Position numbers and translations under genes: made by a program. Below the pieces are notes generated by a model. It did no database searches, was not told the origin of the DNA, and was given only the letters and a program-made list of their open reading frames with translations. 19,350 bases of DNA from a bacterium (GTDB taxonomy: Bacteria > Margulisbacteria > Marinamargulisbacteria > JAAEMD01), in assembly GCA_024225875.1 (NCBI GenBank), contig JAAEMD010000217.1, forward strand, positions 1 through 19,350, in the 5' to 3' direction. Below are positions 14,877 through 19,350 of the stretch, one piece after another; the stretch's first letter is position 1, and each line of letters opens with the position of its first letter.

Positions 14877-15257
14877 TTACTCCTGCACTGCCTGTTTAAA
14901 TATATTTTTAATTATCATCAAAACCTCTTCAACATCAAATGGCTTGTATATCACACCATATGCACCTTTTTCATATATTTGCTTTAACTGATCATCAACT
15001 GAATATCCTGTCATCATTATAACAGTCAATTCAGGATGGATTTTATGTATGTTTTCCAAAACCTCTAATCCAGGCATATCCGGCATTGTCATATCAAGAA
15101 AAACCAGATCTATATGTCTGTTTGTCTTAATAATTTTTGAACACTCCAGAGATGACGTAGTAGATATGGTTTTATACCCTCCTTGTTGAAGAATAAATTC
15201 CAGTATTGAATTTATAGACTTATCGTCATCAACTATAAGTACAGTCTTATTCAGCAT
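14877..15257 (-). CDS. Stand-alone response-regulator receiver domain
   Basis: This 126-residue CheY-like protein has no output domain. The acidic pocket is VDDD (9-12), the phospho-acceptor is D55 in VFLDMTMPDMPGLE, and the signalling Thr and Lys are T83 (MMTGYS) and K105 (YKPFD). All key residues are present. Its stop is nine bases before the TTG start of the large phosphatase/kinase, and its ATG follows the aminotransferase stop by six bases with no obvious ribosome site. Known partner-switching regulators often carry a receiver fused to the PP2C domain. Here the receiver is a separate adjacent gene, so it is a likely input to that protein, though this is inferred from position. No histidine kinase of the HisKA type is in the window. 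Confidence 0.92.
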   Translation of the reverse strand: MLNKTVLIVDDDKSINSILEFILQQGGYKTISTTSSLECSKIIKTNRHIDLVFLDMTMPDMPGLEVLENIHKIHPELTVIMMTGYSVDDQLKQIYEKGAYGVIYKPFDVEEVLMIIKNIFKQAVQE

Positions 15258-15263
15258 AGTTTA

Positions 15264-16469
15264 CTATTTTAGATTTTCAACCCATTCCTTTAATAAATCA
15301 ATACCTTTTTTAATATTTTCCATAGATGTTGCATATGAAAGCCTTATATAACCTTCAAGTCCAAAGCCAGATCCGGGAATACAGGCAACATATTTTTCAT
15401 TTAATAAAAATTTACAAAAATCTGCTGAATTATTAATTATTCCGGACCTTGATTTTTTTCCAGTTAACCGGGAAATGTTAGGAAACACATAAAAAGCTCC
15501 GTCAGGAACAAAACAGGAAATACCTTTAATATTATTTACAGCTTCTGCCATGTACAGCCTTCTCTCATCAAAAGCCACTCTCATTTTTTCAATCTCTGTT
15601 TCATCTCCATTAAGTGCCTCTATACTAGCCCATTGTGATGGAGTAGACGGGTTAGATGTAAAATGACTTTGAATCTTACCTATTGCTTTTGCTATCTCCG
15701 GCTTAGAGGCGCTGTAACCTATTCTCCATCCTGTCATTGCATATGCTTTTGACACTCCGTTAATAACTATTGTCAGGTTCTTAACCTCTTCTGAAATACC
15801 AGCTATACTCACATGTCTTTTTCCACCGTAAGTAAGCTTCTCATAAATTTCATCAGAAATTACATATATGCCTTTATCAACACAAACCTCTGCTATCTTT
15901 GCCAGTTCCTCTTCATCATAAACTGCACCAGTCGGGTTCGAAGGTGTGGTCAAAAATAAAGCTCTGGTTTTGTCAGTTATTACCTTTTTTAACTGATCTG
16001 CCGTTATTTTGAAACAAGTAGTTTCGTCCGTATCCATGACAACAGGTGTTCCTCCTGCAATCTTTATCTGACTAGGATAACTCACCCAGTACGGCGCAGG
16101 GATGATGACTTCATCACCAGGGTTAATAATTGCCATTAATGTATTGCAAATAGCCTGTTTTGCTCCATTGGCAACAACTATATCCGCTGCTCCATAATCC
16201 AGCCCGTTATCTCTTTTTAATTTAGCAGCAACAGCCTCTTTCAGCTCTATAGTTCCGGTTGCTGCCGTATATCTGGTCTTATTCCCATTAATGGCATTTA
16301 TACCTGCCTGCTTTATTTTTTCCGGAGTACTAAAGTTGGGTTCACCTGCACTGAATGAAATAACAGGTTTGTTCTCTTTACTTAATTCGTAAGCAAGCTC
16401 TGTTATAGCAAGAGTAATACTTTTTTCTATTCCATCTGCTCTATCTGATATTTTTGTTATTTTTGTCAT
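15264..16469 (-). CDS. aspB: Aspartate aminotransferase-like class I PLP aminotransferase (AspB type)
   Basis: Fold-type I aminotransferase, probably converting aspartate and 2-oxoglutarate to oxaloacetate and glutamate in the cytoplasm. Family features are SFSAGEPNFSTP near the N-terminus, the RYTAATGTIELKEAVA block, VVANGAKQAICNTLMAI, LTTPSNPTGAVY, SDEIYEKLTYGG, the PLP-binding Lys in NGVSKAYAMTGWRIGY, and the C-terminal substrate Arg in GYIRLSYATS. The sequence style is that of the bacterial 1-gamma (Bacillus/Thermus AspAT) subgroup, in which prephenate or other amino donors are sometimes used, so substrate range is not certain. An ATG at 16485-16487 would add six residues (MRGTVD) but has no ribosome site. 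The ATG at 16467-16469 has AGAGGA nine bases upstream, so I start there, giving 401 residues. It separates the envelope genes from the signalling genes. Confidence 0.93.
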   Translation of the reverse strand: MTKITKISDRADGIEKSITLAITELAYELSKENKPVISFSAGEPNFSTPEKIKQAGINAINGNKTRYTAATGTIELKEAVAAKLKRDNGLDYGAADIVVANGAKQAICNTLMAIINPGDEVIIPAPYWVSYPSQIKIAGGTPVVMDTDETTCFKITADQLKKVITDKTRALFLTTPSNPTGAVYDEEELAKIAEVCVDKGIYVISDEIYEKLTYGGKRHVSIAGISEEVKNLTIVINGVSKAYAMTGWRIGYSASKPEIAKAIGKIQSHFTSNPSTPSQWASIEALNGDETEIEKMRVAFDERRLYMAEAVNNIKGISCFVPDGAFYVFPNISRLTGKKSRSGIINNSADFCKFLLNEKYVACIPGSGFGLEGYIRLSYATSMENIKKGIDLLKEWVENLK

Positions 16470-16478
16470 ATCAACTGT

Positions 16479-16484
16479 TCCTCT
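16479..16484 (-). promoter_or_regulatory. Ribosome binding site deciding the aminotransferase start
   Basis: AGAGGA lies between two in-frame ATG codons. It is correctly spaced (nine bases) for the second ATG at 16469 and lies downstream of the first at 16487, so it supports the shorter product. Confidence 0.6.
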
Positions 16485-16492
16485 CATTTTTA

Positions 16493-16509
16493 TTATCTTT
16501 TAAAGATAA
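16493..16509. repeat. Small AT-rich perfect inverted repeat before the aminotransferase gene
   Basis: TTATCTT and AAGATAA (seven bases each) flank a three-base TTA. The site lies between the stop of the second SMR-like gene and the aminotransferase start. It has no G/C-rich stem or clean T-run, so it is a poor terminator. It could be an operator-like site or chance in AT-rich DNA. Confidence 0.25.
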
Positions 16510-16523
16510 GTAGATTTTTTCTT

Positions 16524-16979
16524 TTATTTGCTTTCCGAGTACGGACTCCTTGAAATAAAAATCAATCCCAAAACAATTAATACAATAGAAAAATATCTGT
16601 AAATGCTGACTGCTTCTTTCAGCCATATATCTGAGCCCACAATAATAGCTAAATAATTAATACTCAAAAAAGGGTATAAAAAAGACAGTTCGAACCTGGA
16701 CATTGCAACCAGCCACAGCAACCCTCCTGTTATTATACAAAAGAGCGCAAGTATTATTTTATAGTTTAAAACAAATACTTTGATATCAGAGAAAATGCAG
16801 GCCCATTTTGTTAAAATACCCCATTTTTCAGTACTTGCTTTACATACTCTTGAGGTATAGCCACTGGAATTAATCTCTAAAGCAGACCCTAAAGAATTTA
16901 TGGTCGATTTTAAAACAAATTCACCAGCTATGGTAAGAACAAGCGGAAATAAAATAAAAATAATAATTTTCTTAATCAT
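16524..16979 (-). CDS. SMR/EamA-like small membrane transporter subunit, ArnF-like, with extended loop
   Basis: This 151-residue membrane protein has four predicted spans (about 4-24, 72-92, 97-117, 126-144). The motif SRFELSFLYPFLSINYL at 94-110 corresponds to the equivalent block in the preceding protein (NRFDLSYAYPFLSISYI) and to the 'LS.AYP.LSLN' signature of ArnE/ArnF, the flippase subunits for aminoarabinose-phosphoundecaprenol. Unlike the 117-residue neighbour it has about 30 extra residues between spans 1 and 2, containing two cysteines (C46, C61). The ATG overlaps the stop of the neighbour by four bases (ATGA), so the pair is probably made together as a heterodimer. A lipid-linked sugar flippase role fits the dehydratase gene upstream but the substrate is unknown. 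A multidrug SMR exporter is the alternative. Confidence 0.8.
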   Translation of the reverse strand: MIKKIIIFILFPLVLTIAGEFVLKSTINSLGSALEINSSGYTSRVCKASTEKWGILTKWACIFSDIKVFVLNYKIILALFCIITGGLLWLVAMSRFELSFLYPFLSINYLAIIVGSDIWLKEAVSIYRYFSIVLIVLGLIFISRSPYSESK

Positions 16980-17329
16980 ATGAATAGCACCAAAGCTCCT
17001 GTAGTTATAAATAAAATACCGATAATCTTATTTTTATCGAGATGTTCATTAAATAAAAATTTTCCAGATAAAATAACTGTAATATAGCTGATACTCAAAA
17101 AAGGATAAGCATAGCTCAAATCAAATCTATTTAAACTGAAACACCACAAAATCATGTTTGATATTCCCAGAATAAGACCTGCCCATAAAAATGGATTAAA
17201 TGCCATACTTCTAACATTTGCTCCTAATTTTGAAACCGAAGTCAGGTTCAGTTTGTTGACAGCATACTTAAAACAAATATCGCCAGCTGTTCTTACCAGG
17301 ATTATCAACACAATTATAATAAAAGCCAT
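16976..17329 (-). CDS. SMR/EamA-like small membrane transporter subunit, ArnE-like
   Basis: This 117-residue protein of typical SMR size has four membrane spans (about 3-22, 45-65, 71-90, 100-117). The first span ends with AGDICFKYAVNK, placing an acidic residue where the second protein has AGEFVLKST. Span 3 begins with the NRFDLSYAYPFLSISYI motif shared with its neighbour and with ArnE/ArnF proteins. Five bases separate it from the upstream dehydratase stop, and it overlaps the next gene by four bases. A heterodimeric carrier moving a polyprenyl-linked sugar across the inner membrane is the preferred reading, based on the motif and the envelope-sugar gene next door. A general drug/metabolite exporter remains possible. 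Confidence 0.82.
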   Translation of the reverse strand: MAFIIIVLIILVRTAGDICFKYAVNKLNLTSVSKLGANVRSMAFNPFLWAGLILGISNMILWCFSLNRFDLSYAYPFLSISYITVILSGKFLFNEHLDKNKIIGILFITTGALVLFI

Positions 17330-17334
17330 ATTAA

Positions 17335-19194
17335 CTATTTTTGCTCCGGTTGAGTATTTTGTACAATATCACGCAACTTTGCTTTTAAGATCTCTTCTTT
17401 TTCCATTTGAAAGTCAGATATCAGCTGGTCTATACTGCTTTTTACTTTATCTTTTTCATAATTATAAGGTTTTGAAATAAATATTTTTTTGTGTTTAGTC
17501 TTCTCAAGATCTTTTTTATCAAAGAAAAGATCTTCATTCATTTTTTCACCAGGCCGCATACCAATATATTCAATATCAATATCCTTACCCTCCTCCAGTC
17601 CAGAAAGATGGATCAGGTCTTTAGCTAAAGTTAAAATATTTACAGGCTTACCCATATCAAGAATCACTATCTCACCGCTTTTACTTAATGCGCCGGCCTG
17701 AATTATCAGGCTAATCGCCTCCGGTATAGTCATAAAATAACGGGTTACCTCTGGATGGGTAACAGTAATCGGACCGCCCTCTGCAATCTGTTTTTTGAAA
17801 AGAGGAACAACGCTCCCCTGAGAACCAAGAACATTACCGAACCTGACAGCTGTAAACTTTGTTTTACTGTCTTCTGCCTTTATCTCCATCATAACTTCAC
17901 CTATACGTTTTGATATACCCATTGAATTAACCGGAAAAACTGCTTTATCCGTAGAGATAAGGAGAAGCTCTCTAACATTATATTTATCCGATAAATCAAG
18001 GATATTTTTAGTACCTGCAATATTATTTTCAATAACAGTTTTAACATGTATTTCCATAAGAGGAACATGTTTATAAGCTGCGGCATGAAAAACCAGTTCC
18101 GGTTTATATAATGCAAAAATCTCTTCTAATCTTGCTTTATTTCTAATATCACCGACTATCGGAACGATCTCCACATTACTGCCTTCTTTTCTCTTTAACC
18201 GCTCCATTTCCATATGGATATGGTACACAGCATTTTCATTATTATCTAAAAGCAGGAGTTTTGCAGGTGAGAATCTGTATGTCTGTCGACACAGTTCTGC
18301 CCCTATCGAACCACCCGCACCGGTTACAAGGATTACTGAATCTGACAGATAAGCCGCGATTGAATTCAGGTTAATATCTACAACCTCTCGACCCAGCAAA
18401 TCCTCTATCCGCACTTCTCTTAACTGACTAACAGATACTTTCCCCCCTATAATGCTGTATAGCCCTGGAGTAGTCTTAAATTTAATAGAGGCCTGCTCAC
18501 ACAGAGTCATTATCCTCCTGATTACAGGGCCACTGGCAGAAGGAATAGCAATAATTGCTTCCTTAACATTATACTGCTTAACAATCTCAAAAATATTTTT
18601 GGTAGTACCCAGTACCGGGGTCTGGTGAATTATTTGACCTGTCTTTGTTTCTTTATCATCTATAAAGCCAACTAAATTATACCTTAGAGAAGAAACTTTC
18701 TGGATCTCACGAGCTATAATTTCACCAGCATCACCTGCCCCGATAATCAGCATGTTAATCCTGTCTTTTTTATGGACCCTGGTAGCATTTTTTGAAATAA
18801 CATAATCACGAAATAACCTTAAAAATATTCTTGAGCTGTCAATAAGGATTAAATTTAATGCCCATTCTATCAGCAGTATGCTTTTCGGAAAGTCAATCGC
18901 TTTTAAAATAAAAAGTGAAGACATAACCAGAAAAGAACTCATCGTCACAGCTTTTGCAAGAATAACCATTTCCCTGATTGAAGCATAACGCCACAGGAAC
19001 ATATATACTCCATAACTGTTGAAGGTGAAGACTCTTATGAAAACATATAACGGGAATAACAGCAGATGGCTGGAAATAGAATCTTTTTGAATTATCAGAA
19101 AAGCCAAAAGCAGGGTTATGACAGTAAATATTGAATCACTCAATATCAATACAAACTTTCTTTGCTTTGGAGTTACTTTATCTATTATTGACAT
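17335..19194 (-). CDS. Membrane-anchored nucleotide-sugar 4,6-dehydratase (WbpM/PglF/CapD family)
   Basis: Enzymes of this family convert UDP-GlcNAc to its 4-keto-6-deoxy form at the inner membrane, the first step towards diamino- or deoxy-amino sugars of surface glycans and glycoproteins. The 619 residues give the full long form: four N-terminal spans (about 12-35, 42-60, 78-98, 104-122), a first Rossmann region with GAGDAG (152-157), and the catalytic SDR domain with TGAGGSIG (291-298), AAAYKHVPLME (371-381) and the STDKAV...N.MG.SKR block (414-430). The usual SDR Tyr is Met425 with Lys429, a known hallmark of the PglF/WbpM/FlaA1 group. No aminotransferase of the PglE/DegT type is in the window. 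The ATG has a poor ribosome site. A promoter candidate lies about 50 bases upstream. It opens the gene block and precedes two flippase-like genes. Confidence 0.94.
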   Translation of the reverse strand: MSIIDKVTPKQRKFVLILSDSIFTVITLLLAFLIIQKDSISSHLLLFPLYVFIRVFTFNSYGVYMFLWRYASIREMVILAKAVTMSSFLVMSSLFILKAIDFPKSILLIEWALNLILIDSSRIFLRLFRDYVISKNATRVHKKDRINMLIIGAGDAGEIIAREIQKVSSLRYNLVGFIDDKETKTGQIIHQTPVLGTTKNIFEIVKQYNVKEAIIAIPSASGPVIRRIMTLCEQASIKFKTTPGLYSIIGGKVSVSQLREVRIEDLLGREVVDINLNSIAAYLSDSVILVTGAGGSIGAELCRQTYRFSPAKLLLLDNNENAVYHIHMEMERLKRKEGSNVEIVPIVGDIRNKARLEEIFALYKPELVFHAAAYKHVPLMEIHVKTVIENNIAGTKNILDLSDKYNVRELLLISTDKAVFPVNSMGISKRIGEVMMEIKAEDSKTKFTAVRFGNVLGSQGSVVPLFKKQIAEGGPITVTHPEVTRYFMTIPEAISLIIQAGALSKSGEIVILDMGKPVNILTLAKDLIHLSGLEEGKDIDIEYIGMRPGEKMNEDLFFDKKDLEKTKHKKIFISKPYNYEKDKVKSSIDQLISDFQMEKEEILKAKLRDIVQNTQPEQK

Positions 19195-19247
19195 ATTAGA
19201 AAGATAATAGAAGGGTTTCTTTTTAAATGCAATAATTTTTTATTGTT

Positions 19248-19276
19248 ATTATAGCTGAAACAAATTGAACTGTCCG
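19248..19276 (-). promoter_or_regulatory. Promoter candidate for the dehydratase-led unit
   Basis: On the minus strand CGGACA (19271-19276) and a perfect TATAAT (19248-19253) are separated by 17 bases. The -35 box shares GACA with consensus. It coincides exactly with the terminal six bases of the neighbouring palindrome. Transcription would begin near 19241, about 47 bases before the ATG at 19194. Confidence 0.5.
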
Positions 19277-19345
19277 TTTAAATGACTGAGTGCAGTGTAC
19301 TTGCGTACATTAACGAAGTCATTTGAAAACTTTAAGTGTCGGACA
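19271..19345. repeat. 75-bp imperfect palindrome, mobile-element end or MITE-like
   Basis: The outer arms are TGTCCG (19271-19276) and CGGACA (19340-19345). Inner arms AAATGACT (19280-19287) and AGTCATTT (19317-19324) pair perfectly. The centre GTGTAC/GTACAT pairs with one wobble around the loop TTGC (19301-19304). Three nested stems separated by asymmetric loops form one long cruciform or hairpin. No coding sequence is visible in 19277-19350. The shape suggests the structured end of an insertion sequence or a small non-autonomous element. No target duplication can be recognised at its borders. Confidence 0.55.
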
Positions 19346-19350
19346 TTTTA

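Noticed and set aside
16450..16520. A separate promoter before the aminotransferase gene
   Set aside because: A GATAAT -10-like hexamer is present but the -35 position is only A/T with no match. Transcription from the upstream genes explains expression.
17901..18116. A 71-codon minus-strand frame inside the dehydratase gene
   Set aside because: It lies in another frame within the conserved SDR domain, has no ribosome site and its product looks like low-complexity shadow translation.
1..19350. CRISPR arrays, tRNA or rRNA genes, and defence or toxin-antitoxin systems
   Set aside because: No regularly spaced repeats, no cloverleaf or rRNA-like stretches, and no recognisable defence or toxin domains were seen on either strand.

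Overview
The window is AT-rich bacterial chromosome. A single co-directional block of 17 genes lies on the minus strand (466 to 19194), with mobile-element debris at each edge. The gene set (SecD/SecF, SppA, IspF, a type II secretion/type IV pilus motor pair, a FlaA1/WbpM-type dehydratase) and the frequent GGAG-type ribosome sites fit a low-GC, diderm-type bacterium. No rRNA or tRNA is present. The organism cannot be named from sequence alone; an uncultured candidate-phylum lineage is possible but unproven.

Layout in transcription order, right to left. (1) At 19271-19345 a large imperfect palindrome bounded by TGTCCG/CGGACA adjoins the first promoter and appears to supply its -35 box. (2) Unit A, 19194 to 8331: a membrane-bound nucleotide-sugar 4,6-dehydratase; two small SMR/ArnE-ArnF-like membrane proteins; an aspartate-type aminotransferase; a lone receiver domain; a 1060-residue sensor with PP2C phosphatase and RsbW-like kinase domains; a STAS anti-sigma-factor-antagonist-like protein; and the PilB/GspE ATPase with the PilC/GspF inner-membrane protein. 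A weak terminator-like hairpin follows pilC. (3) Unit B, 8110 to 1471: lysS, secD, secF, sppA, a Yip1-like membrane protein, ispF and a TrmH/SpoU RNA methyltransferase. lysS and secD each have a promoter candidate. The genes from sppA to trmH are spaced at 0-1 nt. (4) Unit C, 1384 to 466: two unrecognised small genes, the first a Lys/Glu-rich coiled-coil candidate, behind a very good sigma70-type promoter (TTAACA, 17 nt, TATAAT). (5) Positions 1-438: a broken IS4-family transposase joined to the tail and right inverted repeat of an IS256-family element.

The most interesting part is the signalling cassette at 11307-15257. Receiver, multi-sensor phosphatase/kinase and STAS protein are contiguous, with the STAS start codon abutting the stop of the large gene, and they sit directly upstream of the secretion/pilus motor genes. 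This resembles a partner-switching module that could control assembly or use of the pilus or secretion machine. That link is inferred from gene order, not shown.
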